Of a DNA stretch of 64,000 nucleotides, positions 23,101 through 33,989 are shown piece after piece. The notes beneath the pieces are model-generated. The model worked only from the letters and a program-made list of their open reading frames with translations. It was not told the origin of the DNA and searched no databases. Position 1 is the first letter of the stretch, and each line of letters begins with the position of its first letter. A program made the position numbers and the translations under genes. This DNA comes from Plecoglossus altivelis. Its lineage: Eukaryota > Chordata > Actinopteri > Osmeriformes > Plecoglossidae. The stretch lies in contig BROE01000004.1 in NCBI GenBank assembly GCA_036571765.1, positions 2,726,418 to 2,790,417 on the forward strand. Direction: 5' to 3'.

Positions 23101-26100
23101 TGTCCCCTGTCTCCCTGTCCCTCTGTACCCGGCTCCTCTGTCCTCCTGCTCCCCTGTCTCCCTGTCCTTATGTCCTCTTGTCCCCCTGCTCTTGTCACTC
23201 CTCCAACACACCTGATGAACGGATCGCTGACGAAACATCTAGAACATGCAGGGCAGGACGGACGACCACTGTGGTTTATATGAACATATATATTATATGT
23301 GGTTTATATGAACATGGTCTCACAGATTGGTTTCTCTGTAACTTGCTATCCTCCCTGCAGAGATCCTAGGGGCGCTGGTGTCAGTGTTGTCGATCTGGAT
23401 AGTGACTGGGGTGCTGGTCTACCTGGCGATTGAGAGGATCGTCAAGGACGACTACGAGATAGATGGTCACGTGATGCTCATCACCTCCGGCTGTGCTGTC
23501 ATCGTCAACATCTTGTGAGTGGAGGGGAGGGCGGGAGGGCGGTGGAGGAGGAGGATGGGGCTGGAGGAGGGAGGGGATGGAGAGAGTGAGTGGGTGGGTG
23601 GAGAAAGGAAATGTAGGAGGAAGGGGTGGAGGAGGAGGGAGGAGATGGAGGAGGAGGGAAGGGGTGGAGGAGGAGAGAAGGGGTGGAGAAGGAGGGAAGG
23701 GGTGGAGGAGGGAGGAGGGGAGGAGTGGAGGGGAAGGGGTGGAGGAGGAGGAGGGCAGTGACTACGCCGAGGAGGACTTCTACGAGGGCGAGGAGTACGA
23801 GGAGGAGATGGAGGAGGAGTGTGTTTAGACGGAGTGTTGAGTGGATGGTAGGGAGGGTTATTGGGCGATGTTTTGAGGAAGGGGTGGTGGAGGAGGATGG
23901 AGGAGATGGAGGAGGAGGGATAGGGTGGAGAGGAGGGAGGAGATGGAGGAGGAGGGAAGGGTGGGAGGAGGGAGGAGATGGAGGAGGAGGGAAGGGGTGG
24001 AGGAGGAGGGAGGAGATGGAGGAGGAGGGAAGGGGTGGAGAAGGAGGGGGGAGATGGAGAAGGAGGGAAGGGGTGGAGGAGGAGGGAGGTGGTAAGCAAG
24101 GCACTGAGACAGTGTTCCCTCTCTCTCCCTCCCTTCTCTGTGCAGCATGGCGTACATCCTGCATCACTCCACCAGCCTCCACGCCCACGGGGAGGGCTAC
24201 CAGCAGATAGACGAGGGGGGGCGGAGCCCTGTGGCCCACGGCCACACCCACAGCCTGCTGGGTGCCCACGGCAACACCAGCGTGCGCGCGGCTTTCATCC
24301 ACGTGGTGGGTGACCTGCTGCAGAGTGTGGGGGTCATGATTGCAGCCACCATCATCTACTTCCGGGTCAGTCATACACCAACATGGCAAACAGTTAAACA
24401 GGGCTAACAGAAAGCTTGTTGTTGTTGCTCTTATTAAAGCTGTTATAAGAGAACATGTGGGTGTGATGTCAGGTCTCCTGTTGGAGGGTTAGTTCCCTTT
24501 ACTTCCCTGAACCATCCTGGTGTGTGTGTGTGTGTGTGTAACTCTTGTGGTGTGTGTGTGTAACCCTCCTCGGTGTGTGTGTGTGTAAGTGTAACTCTCC
24601 TGGTGTGTGTGTGTAACTCTCCTGGTGTGTGGGTGTGTGTGTAACCCTCCTGGTGTGTGTGTAACTCTCCTGGTTGTGTGTGTGTGTAACCCTCCTGGTG
24701 TGTGTGGCTTTCGTAGCAGTGTAAGCAAGGTCGTAGGAAAAAAAGATGAATTAGCGAAAACAAGGAGAAGCTTCCTAAATAATAGTAAAAGTGGCGACTT
24801 TGAAGAAACACATTTTCCAAATATTTTCTGGGAGTATACAATTTAGACAGGGAGGGAAGGGTGGAGGAAGGAGGAGGGAGATGGAGAAGAGGGAAGGGTT
24901 TTGAGGGAGAGGAGGTGGTAATGCAAGGCAACTGAGACGTTTGTTCCCTCCTTCTTTCTGTGCAGAATGGGTACATCTGTCATCCAACCAGCCCCACCGC
25001 TCCACGGGGAGGGCTACCAGCAGATGACGAGGGGGGGCGGAGCCCTGTGGGCCCACCGGCCCACCACAGCCCTGCTGGGTGCCCAGGCAACACCAGCGTG
25101 CGCTGGGCTTTTTCATCACGTGGTGGGTGACCTGCTGCAACGAGTGTGGGGGTCATGATTGCAGCCACCATCATCTACTTCCGGGTCAGTCACACACCAT
25201 ACATGGCAAACAGTTAAACAGGGCTCACAGGGTAACAGAAAGCTTGTTGTTGTTGCTCTTATTAAAGCTGTTATAAGAGAACATGTGGGTGTGATGTCAG
25301 GTCTCCTGTTGGAGGGTTAGTTCCCTTTACTTCCCTGAACCATCCTGGTGTGTGTGTGTGTGTGTGTAACTCTTGTGGTGTGTGTGTGTGTAACCCTCCT
25401 GGTGTGTGTGTGTGTATGTGTAACTCTCCTGGTGTGTGTGTGTAACTCTCCTGGTGTGTGTGTGTGTGTAACCCTCCTGGTGTGTGTGTGTAACTCTCCT
25501 GGTGTGTGTGTGTGTAACCCTCCTGGTGTGTGTGTGAGTGTGTAACCCTCCTGGTGTGTGTGTGTGTAACCCTCCTGGTGTGTGTGTAACCATCCTGGTG
25601 TGTGTAACCCACCCTGGTGTGTGTGTGTAACCCTCCTGGCGTGTGTGTATAACTCTCCTGGTGTGTGTGTGTGTGTGTAACCCTCCTGGTGTGTGTGTGA
25701 GTGTGTAACCCTCCTGGTGTGTGTGTGTGTGTAACCCTCCTGGTGTGTGTGTGTGTAACCCTCCTGGTGTGTGTAACCCTCCTGGTGTGTGTGTGAGTGT
25801 GTAACCCTCCTGGTGTGTGTGTGTGTGTAACCCTCCTGGTGTGTGTAACCCTCCTGGTGTGTGTGTGTGTGTAACCCTCCTGGTGTGTGTGTGTGTGTAA
25901 CCCTCCTGGTGTGTGTGTGTGTTGCAGCCAGAGTACAAGGTAGCTGACCCCATTTGTACCTTCCTGTTCTCTGTGTTCGTCCTCTGCACCACCCTCACCA
26001 TCCTCAGAGACGTGTTCCGCATCCTCATGGAAGGTAACCAGCAGGCTAGGATTAGGATTACACCAAGATTAGGATTACACCAGGGATTATATATACAATA

Positions 26101-28094
26101 GGTTTTATTATGATTGAAATGGAATCTTAGCATAAGGAGTTAAACTATTTGAATCCTGACATAATATTAGTGTGTGTTATGATTATGTGCATGTGGTGTA
26201 TGTGTTTATCATTCACTTTGTGTTCCTGTGTGTGTGTGTTCCTGTGTGTGTGTGTGCGTATGTCTGTGTGTGTCTGTGTGTGTTCCTGTGTGTGTGTGTG
26301 TGTATGTCTGTGTGTGTGTGTGTGTGTGTATCTGCATGTGTGTGTTCCTGTGTGTGTGTGCGTGTGTGTGTATCTGCATGTGTGTGTTCCTGTGTGTGTG
26401 CGTGTGTGTACCTGTGTGTGTGTGTGTGTACCTGTGTGTGTGTGTGTTCCTGTGTGTGCATGTGTGTACCTGTACCTGTGTGTGTGTGTTCCTGTGTGTG
26501 TGTGTACCTGTACCTGTGTGTGTGTACCTGTACCTGTGTGTGTGTGTACCTGTACCTGTGTGTGTGTGTTCCTGTGTGTGAGTGTGTACCTGTACCTGTG
26601 TGTGTGTACCTGTACCTGTGTGTGTGTGTACCTGTACCTGTGTGTGTGTGTTCCTGTGTGTGTGTGTGTGTGTACCTGTACCTGTGTGTGTGTGTGTGTG
26701 TGTGTACCTGTGTAACAGGAGCTCCTAAGGGGATAGAGTTTAATTCTGTGAAGGAGGTGCTGCTGTCTCTGCAGGCTGTGAAGTCGCTACACTGCCTGCA
26801 CCTGTGGGCTCTGACCCTGGGCCAGACAGTAGTGTCTGTACACCTGGCCATAGGTGAGAACACAACACACACAAACACAACACACACACACAACATACAC
26901 ACGCACACAAACACACACACACAAACACAACACACACACACAACATACACAGCCATAGGTGAGAACACAACACACACAAACATAACACACACACACAAAC
27001 ACAACACACGCACACAAACACAACACACACACAAACACAACACACACACACAACATACACAGCCATAGGTGAGAACACAACACACACAAACACAACACAC
27101 ACACACACACACACAACATACACACGCACACAAACACAACACACACAAACACAACATACACAGCCATAGGTGAGAACACAACACACACAAACACAACACA
27201 CACACAAACACACACACACACACACAAACACAACACACACAAACACAGCACACACACAACATACACAGCCATAGGTGAGAACACAACACACACAAACACA
27301 ACACACACACACACAAACACAACACACACAAACACACACACACAACATACACAGCCATAGGTGAGAACACAACACACACAAACACAACACACAAACACAC
27401 ACACAACACACACACACAAACACAACATACACAAACACAACACACACACACAACACACACACACACAAACACAACACACACACACAAACACAACATACAC
27501 AAACACAACACACACACACAACACACACACACAGAAACCAGAGAGTTGAGAGCATGCTAGCAGAGTACTGTGAAGCCTGAGGCTTTACAGGGTTCCAGAT
27601 TTGAATCCTGGTCTTATCTCTGCTTGCCCACCTTCTCTCTGTCCCTTACGTTTCCTGATGCCTCCTGTCGCAATAAAAAACAGAAATTCCTCACAAAGCC
27701 ACACATAAAAACAACACAAGCATTATCTTGTAACCTCGCTAACAAGCTGCTACCCAGTAGTCCTGATGGTCGTCATGGTTTTTCCTGATGGTCGTCATGG
27801 TTTTTCCTGATGGTCGTCATGGTTTTTCCTGATGGTCGTCATGGTTTTTCCCTGATGGTCGTCATGGTTTTTCCTGATGGTCGTCATGGTTTTTCCCTGA
27901 TGGTCGTCATGGTTTTTCCCTGATGGTTGTCATGGTTTTGCCCCTCAGAGGAAAGTGCAGACTACCAGAACGTCCTGAAGGAAGCCACAGAGATCCTGCA
28001 GAACAAGTTTGGCTTCTCCAACACCACCATCCAGGTGGAGCGCTACTCTGAAGACATGGTGTACTGCCCCCACTGTCAGGATCCCCTGGATTAG
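17106..28094 (+). CDS. slc30a3: Vesicular zinc transporter ZnT3 type, SLC30 family (8 coding exons, 399 aa)
   Basis: Exons: 17106-17188, 21727-21935, 22821-22967, 23361-23514, 24146-24365, 25928-26033, 26719-26853, 27949-28094. They sum to 1200 bases, all phases match, and the gene ends in TAG. The protein is a six-helix cation-diffusion facilitator that loads Zn2+ into vesicles by proton exchange. Transport-site HxxxD pairs are H113/D117 (TDAAHLLTD) and H250/D254 (HVVGD). The His-rich loop between helices 4 and 5 (about 204-240) has HAHGEGY and HGHTHSLLGAHG. The C-terminal domain has SLHCLHLWALTL and ends with YCPHCQDPLD. It belongs to the ZnT2/3/8 clade. I favour ZnT3 from LRDVFRILMEG and HLHLWALTL and from the 2p23.3-type neighbours, but slc30a2 is the main alternative. 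A second, damaged copy of exon 5 lies in intron 5. Confidence 0.88.
17583..17905. repeat. TATACTATACAGTC minisatellite
   Basis: About 22 imperfect 12-14-bp copies of CAGTCTATACTATA in slc30a3 intron 1. Confidence 0.85.
21061..21345. repeat. GAGAGGGAGGGAGA polypurine tract
   Basis: 285 bases of GGGAGAGA and GATAGAGA repeats, in slc30a3 intron 1. Confidence 0.85.
21589..21723. repeat. CCCCTCTGTCCCCCTC polypyrimidine minisatellite
   Basis: It abuts the acceptor of slc30a3 exon 2 and acts as its pyrimidine tract. Confidence 0.8.
21936..22290 (+). repeat. Exon-end/donor-derived minisatellite after slc30a3 exon 2
   Basis: Units of CACAGGTGTGACAGGTCATA and GGTGAGCACAGGTGTGAC. The exon end GTCATAG followed by donor GTGAGC recurs exactly at about 21955, 22038 and 22078, after which the array drifts to CACAGGTGAGC units. 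Confidence 0.8.
22335..22420 (-). mobile_element. tRNA-derived SINE fragment
   Basis: On the minus strand, an A-box-like TTAGTGGTTAAAACTG is followed at tRNA spacing by the B-box GGTTCAAATCCCC. It lies in slc30a3 intron 2. Family not identified. Confidence 0.55.
22975..23195. repeat. TCCTCCTGCTCCCCTGTC minisatellite
   Basis: Imperfect 9/18-bp units in slc30a3 intron 3. Confidence 0.8.
23518..24095. repeat. GGA-rich polypurine minisatellite
   Basis: About 580 bases of GGAGGAGGGAAGGGGTGGA units filling slc30a3 intron 4. Confidence 0.85.
24522..24705. repeat. CTCCTGG(TG)nTAAC compound minisatellite, first block
   Basis: Units of AACCCTCCTGGTGTGTGTGT. The same array reappears at 25347-25925 after the exon-5 duplicate. 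Confidence 0.85.
24706..24845. other. Foreign-looking insert between two copies of exon 5
   Basis: About 140 bases, AT-rich and non-repetitive (AAAAAGATGAATTAGCG, ATTTTCTGGGAGTATACA). They match neither the copy before nor the copy after and interrupt the repeat abruptly. Origin unknown; a chimeric read join is the simplest reading. Confidence 0.45.
24846..25346 (+). pseudogene. Damaged duplicate of slc30a3 exon 5 and flanks
   Basis: Repeats intron 4 end, acceptor, exon 5 and the start of intron 5 (compare 24040-24520). The exon-like part is 24966-25184. Its first two-thirds carry many one-base indels relative to exon 5 (GGGTACATCTGTCATCC for GCGTACATCCTGCATC), which destroy the frame. From about 25200 the copy is nearly identical. 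The real exon is used once in the in-frame model. Confidence 0.75.
25347..25925. repeat. CTCCTGG(TG)nTAAC compound minisatellite, second block
   Basis: About 25 copies of a 20-28-bp unit, GTAACCCTCCTGGTGTGTGT, ending at the acceptor of exon 6. Confidence 0.9.
26223..26710. repeat. TG-rich compound minisatellite (TTCCTG, TACCTG)
   Basis: (TG)n interrupted by TTCCTG, TATGTCTG and TACCTGTACCTG over 490 bases, in slc30a3 intron 6. Confidence 0.9.
26854..27535 (+). repeat. Exon-end/donor-derived 86-111-bp minisatellite after slc30a3 exon 7
   Basis: The exon 7 end GCCATAG with donor GTGAGAACACAACACAC recurs five times (exon-like ends at 26958, 27068, 27179, 27274 and 27360), separated by ACACAAACACAAC repeats. 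Confidence 0.85.
27555..27680 (+). mobile_element. Possible SINE fragment
   Basis: A weak B-box-like GATTTGAATCCTGGTC and a CAATAAAAAACAG tail. It lies in slc30a3 intron 7. Confidence 0.3.
27772..27936. repeat. 23-bp minisatellite
   Basis: Eight copies of CCTGATGGTCGTCATGGTTT-type units just before the acceptor of slc30a3 exon 8. Confidence 0.9.
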
Positions 28095-28095
28095 C

Positions 28096-29147
28096 ACACA
28101 GCACAGCACAGCACCATACAGCACACAGCACCACACAGCACACAGCACACAGCACCACACAGCGCCATACAGTACCACACAGCACACAGCACCACACAGC
28201 ACCATACAGTATGGCACACAGCACACAGCACCATACAGCACACAGCACAGCACAGCACCATACAGCACACAGCACACAGCACCACACAGCGCCATACAGT
28301 ACCACACAGCACACAGCACAGCACCATACAGCACCATACAGCACACAGCACCATACAGTACCACACAGCACCATACAGCACACAGCACCACACAGCACCA
28401 TACAGTATGGCACACAGCACACAGCACAGCACAGCACCATACAGCACACAGCACACACAGCACCACACAGCGCCACACAGCACCACACAGCGCCATACAG
28501 TACCACACAGCACACAGCACCACACAGCACCATACAGTATGGCACACAGCACCATACAGCACAGCACACAGCACACAGAGCACCACACAGCACCATCCAG
28601 TACACAGCACACACAGCACCATCCAGTACACAGCATCACACAGCACCACACAGCACCACACAACACCATACAGTACCACACAGCACCATCCAGTACACAG
28701 CATCACACAGCACCATACAGCACCACACAACACCATCCAGTACACAGCACACACAGCACCATCCAGTACACAGCATACACAGCACCATACAGCACCACAC
28801 AGCACCATCCAGTACACAGCATACACAGCACCATCCAGTACACAGCATCCCACAGCACCACACAGCACCACACAACACCATCCAGTACACAGCACACACA
28901 GCACCATCCAGTACACAGCATCACACAGCACCATACAGTACCACACAGCACCATACAGTACACAGCACCATACAGCACCATACAGCACACAGCACCATAC
29001 AGCACACAGTACACAGCACACCACACAGCACCACACAGCACCACACAGCACCACACAGCACCACACAGCATCACACAGCACACAGCACCACACAGCACCA
29101 CACAGCACCACACAGCATCACACAGCACCACACAGTACACCCCATCA
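28096..29147. repeat. CAGCACCATACAGCACCACA minisatellite in slc30a3 3'UTR
   Basis: More than a kilobase of ~10-bp CAGCACCAYA and CAGCACA units starting 2 bases after the slc30a3 stop codon. It creates long plus and minus open frames (up to about 500 codons) that are not genes. Confidence 0.9.
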
Positions 29148-31035
29148 TTCAGTTACACAGACGCTCTGCATGACGCTCAGTCAACACACACTACAACACT
29201 GTCCGGTCAGTGTGTGGTTCCTGCATGTCCTGAAACCAACAGGACAATCACTGATTCATCCCATTTACTGGGACCCAACCAAACCAACCACAATGCCTGC
29301 TTCATCCTACCAAAGATTTCCTTTAACTCTGCTACACACCTTTCACACAAGTATGCAATGTACCACTATGTCCCAAGAAAAGGTTACATTTCAAAACAAG
29401 TCGACCGTTTATCGATTCCGTCATTTGAAAAATAACAGGTTGGTTTACTTAATGTTTTTAGTACTGTTTCTAATGACTCCGACGGCCCAGGTGTCTTACA
29501 TCAAGGCTGGTTTTACGATTTAAAAACCGTTTCTGGTTTGGCGACTCTCGCCAGAAGAGACCAGTGTTTGTCGGCTGATTCTCATTCACACAAATATCGA
29601 CTTGAGATTCCTGAGGGCAATTTGTTTTCTCTTTTGATTCCAACTGACGCAGGCATTTAATGTTCACTTCAGCACGGAGCCTGCCAAATGAGTTATACTT
29701 TTAAGGGCTTGATAGAAAGCCCTCGGGAAAGAGAAAAAGGGGAGAGGGAATGGATTGTATCTGGGTGAGAGAAACGGTCCTCTCCGTTTCTCTTCCGTCC
29801 GGAGAGCAAGACGCGCAGAAGGAATTGATTATGTCGGGGGGAAAGAAAGACGCGGAAAGGGTAATTGATTGTGTCCGTATGAGAGAGTGAAAAGAGATAG
29901 AGTATGACAGAGAGGGATAGTGTCGGGGTGAGGGAGAGCTTCTGGAGAAAGACTTGTCATATTCTGAGGAAAGATCAGTAGCCGTCACACGATTCACTGC
30001 GCTAGCCGGTCAATGAGCCGGTCAATTGATGATCCTGGATGTCGGTCCTCACCCGAACCCTCTGCCCTTCTCAAACATCCCTCTACCCCTCTGGAAAAGC
30101 CGTATCCGATCTTTCCAACTTTGCGGCTCTCTTGCATCGCTCAAATATTTTTTCAGCACATCTTTTCAATTCATGTTAAATGAGAAAAGAGGTAACATGC
30201 GCAATAATCATGGTCTGGGTGGGTCCACAACTACCGGTGAAGTTAAACAATTTTAGACACTTAATACCCAGTAACCCAATAACAGGTTCTTTATCTATTC
30301 TTCTGTTCTCAAACCTACATTCATATTATGAGGCTTCTCACCTTTGTCCATCCGCTGATAGTTCCACTGAAATCTCCGGTTCCCAAGTGGAAGATTTTGG
30401 TTAGAATCAGAAAAAGACACATAACATTATCCATTAGGGGAGAAATATGATAGACCCATCATGTATGTGAGATAACATGAACGACTAGCGAGCAAACTGA
30501 TAGATAATTGAGTAAATTATAAGTTAGTTAAAATGTTTAGCTAGCCAGCCTAGCTAGCGACGTTACTGCTCACAGTAGATAGCTAGAGCTAGCACTAAAA
30601 TAGCGTCCTATGTACATCGTTGATTGTCATTGTGGGATAATAACTTGGACTCCTCATCATTTTGTGTGAAAAATGTTATGTAACTGCGAGCTACCGAAGT
30701 TGTTGACCAGGTTTATACAATATGCGGATGTGTGCATAGTGATTTGAAATGAGCATTTGTAAGCTACTGTGAAAATGTCAGTTGGTCGACGTGCCAAATA
30801 CAACTATGGGCGTTTCGGTCACAATGAATTCAAGGCAAAATGTCAATTGCCAAAGGTAATAATTTACCAACGTTTTACATGAACATTTTGATGTGTATTC
30901 CTTTTTCATACGTGGTTGGGGGGCCCATCTGGATTACACCAGCACACCATTAGAAGGCCGTCGACCACAGGTCGTTGTTCTAGAACATCTACTTCCTGTT
31001 TGTCTCTGTAGAATCTAGGGTGACACACAACACAC
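29148..31035. other. Intergenic or distal 3'UTR of slc30a3
   Basis: Unique sequence, AT-rich from 30250. I see no exon, no RNA gene and no clear mobile element. Confidence 0.4.
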
Positions 31036-31470
31036 AGACACACACACATCCCTCCCCCATCCATCAGCCCTACCAGAGACACATCCAGAGACACGTCCAG
31101 GGACACATCCAGAAACACATCCATAAATACATTTAGAAACATCCAGAAACATATACCTCAGCCCCACCACAAGCACATCCAGGGACACATCCCTCAGCCC
31201 CAGTAGAGGCACATCCAGACACACATCCAGACACATCCAGGGACACATCCAGACACATCCAGGGACACATCCCTCAGCCCCAGTAGAGGCATATCCAGAG
31301 ACACATCCAGAGACACATCCCTCAGCCCCAGTAGAGGCACATCCAGGGACACATCCATACATGCTTCTAGAAACATCCAGAAACATATTCCTCAGCCCCA
31401 CCACAAACACATCCTCTAGGCCTACCACAAACACATCCAGGGACACATCCAGAGACACATCCAGACCCAG
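31036..31470. repeat. 12-bp ACATCCAGGGAC minisatellite
   Basis: About 25 units of ACATCCAGRGAC, with a higher-order period that includes CCTCAGCCCCAGTAGAGGC. Confidence 0.85.
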
Positions 31471-32819
31471 TGGAAGGGTAGAGAAACAGGACAGTATATC
31501 ATCCAGCACAGTGTTGCAGGAGACTATGAGACCATTTTAAGACCGCTTGCCATTGCTGTTGTGTTGCTCGATGCCTGTTGTGAAGTATCCAGTTGCAACC
31601 TACTCTGACCCATAGTGTGGAATAGTAACGGGGTGAAAAAAGTGACCCTAAAACTAGAGTTGATGTTTTTTGCACAAATTCTAGGAATGATTGTGTCTTT
31701 TTAATCAAAATGACCTGAACTTAAACCTTGCATGGATGCCAGTACGCTACGTAATGTGAAGACTGTTAGTTACTTTGTCTGAGATGTTGAAGGAATCAAC
31801 TCAATGTTAATGTCAACTAAGTGAAAATCTAGTCAATATTTACAACATTTTGATATAAAAAGAACATGTACTTTTATTTTTGAGTTTGCAAGTATGTGTA
31901 AAATGATTCAGAAGTGTGGCAACATTTAATAAGAAAACCATCGTGTTCCCTTGAATGTAAACAACTTGAATACGATATTTTAGACACTAAATATCCTACT
32001 TATCTTGAGTAGAAGTTACAATTCCACCTCTATAACTATAATTATGCAAGCAATTATGGTACAGAAATTTGTGATACGGTACTTTACATAATCTGTATTA
32101 AACTATAACACTGTTGATGGGAGACACAACTAACCAAAGACACAACTAAGAATCTAATGTGCGCTGTATGTGTATGAGTGTATACAATTAATCTACAAGA
32201 ATCACATACATATAAAAACCATCTAAAATGTCTTAATTTGTTCAATAACTGTGTTCAACATGTTGTTACGTCCTGTCTGTGACAATTGTACATGTGATGA
32301 TTGTAAATATGCCAGATATCTGTATTTTCTCTGCATGTTTTTTGTGTAAAGATGTAAATACATTTGTGGTATTGTATCAAATCAGTTGATGAAGTGATGT
32401 GTGTAAATGTTTTGTGATGACTTTGTTTATTCAGTCAATTGTCATATATTGTTTTTACAGTTTGATATTTAATTTATAAATATAAAAAAGACAAACTACA
32501 TGTGCCAAGACTTCTTTTATACAATAAATCAACTTAGTGGTCGAATGTTTTTTTTTCTTTCTAATATTCTAGAATCTTTGACTCCTGCCTTTGTAGTTGC
32601 AGATGGAAAATCACAAGACTGATGATCAGAGAGAGAAAAGAAAATGGGTAATTTTGCCACTTCTGCAGCCAAATCCATCTCACAGGCAGTTCTCCAATCA
32701 AAACCAAACTCGGCTAATGACTTCCTGTTAGGCAGGAAGTATGTCAGCAGCACAGGAAGTTCCATGACTGAACATGCGTTCACACAATCCTTCCCAGGCA
32801 CAGGTTGAACAAATATGAC
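31471..32819. other. AT-rich intergenic DNA
   Basis: Very AT-rich (31640-32530) and non-repetitive, with no supportable coding exon. AATAAA on + at 32523-32528 could end a very long slc30a3 transcript, but this is unsupported. Confidence 0.35.
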
Positions 32820-32825
32820 TTTATT
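32820..32825 (-). terminator. Candidate poly(A) signal of gtf3c2
   Basis: TTTATT on + (AATAAA on minus), 540 bases past the gtf3c2 stop codon. Confidence 0.45.
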
Positions 32826-33364
32826 CCTGATGCTGAAGTGCTCAGTGGAAGTAATACAGTGAAAACAAACAGGACGAGGAGGTGAAAGTGCTCTGTTACC
32901 TCACTGAACATGACACATCATTAAAAAAGCTTCAAGTATCCTTACAACCCTGAGATACAATCCTACGTGGTTATAAATAGCAGTAGAAGATCAAAAAAGA
33001 CGGAACTGTTTACAACATAGAGACACAGCATTTCTTTCAAGTTATTGATTTAAAAAAAGACATAGCAAATTATAAAAACAAAACTGCCAGGCTGATAGAT
33101 ATTAAGATAAAAATAATTTGACCCTTTATATTCAAAGTAACGAAACGCTTTCATCTTGACAGAACCCTCAAAGTCCCCAGGAAAACAATCCCTGCATGTG
33201 TCTCTCACGGAACTTTGTAGGTGAAGAGTTCTGGAACACTTACCAGTTCTAAAGCTGTTCCGAGGACAGAAGTTCCAGAAAGGCCCAGGTGTGTCAAGTG
33301 TGTGTGTTCTAGAACACATCAGGCTGGAGTGGTTCTGAATGTTCCGGAACGTCTTGGGAATGTT

Positions 33365-33955
33365 CTACAGCGGTTGTGTGGAGTGTCGGACCGTGTCGGC
33401 AGGAGTGTCGGAGGGGTCCGGAGAGAACATGGTGTTGAACTGGTTCTGGCTCTCCTTGACCACCTTGTTGACGTGAGGGCTGGTCAACACCCCCAGACAG
33501 TGGGCCCGGACCAGGCCTGCCTGGCCACCTGACAGGATCCAGCTTTGAGCACTCAGATTGGGGTTAAAACGGATCTGAAGGGGGTGGGGGTGGGGGGGAG
33601 TAGGTGGAGGGAAGAAAAGGGGTTTCCATTCTTTAATACAATGTAGGTAATTTATTATCATTACTCGTTCTTGGTCAGGGTGAGTATTGAACACTAAACT
33701 GGAGAGACATTTCTATTAGGTTACTAGCACCAGCCTTAATCCAGATCAATGACCTACCTCCTCCCTCTCTCTCTGCCTGGATACAATCACTGATCTCCCC
33801 CCCCCCCCTTACAGCCTGGTGTACCTGCGTTTCACACTGGGTGACAGATCTATGTAAAGATGACAGCATGTCAGGTGCTTGCTGTTCAGTCTCATCAGTT
33901 GGCCAGCATGTCACTCCTCTCCTCAGTAATGGCATTGCATCATCCCTTCAGCCCT

Positions 33956-33989
<34 letters not shown>

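Noticed and set aside
26213..27555. Long minus-strand Cys/Val frames (up to 439 codons)
   Set aside because: Produced by TG/AC repeats in slc30a3 introns; no domain, no splice logic.
28009..29523. Plus-strand open frame of 504 codons and matching minus-strand frames
   Set aside because: Starts inside slc30a3 exon 8 in another frame and consists of the 3'UTR minisatellite; composition is pure repeat.
32529..32801. 90-codon minus-strand frame beyond the gtf3c2 stop
   Set aside because: Lies beyond the likely gtf3c2 poly(A) signal, no recognisable similarity, no clear splice sites.
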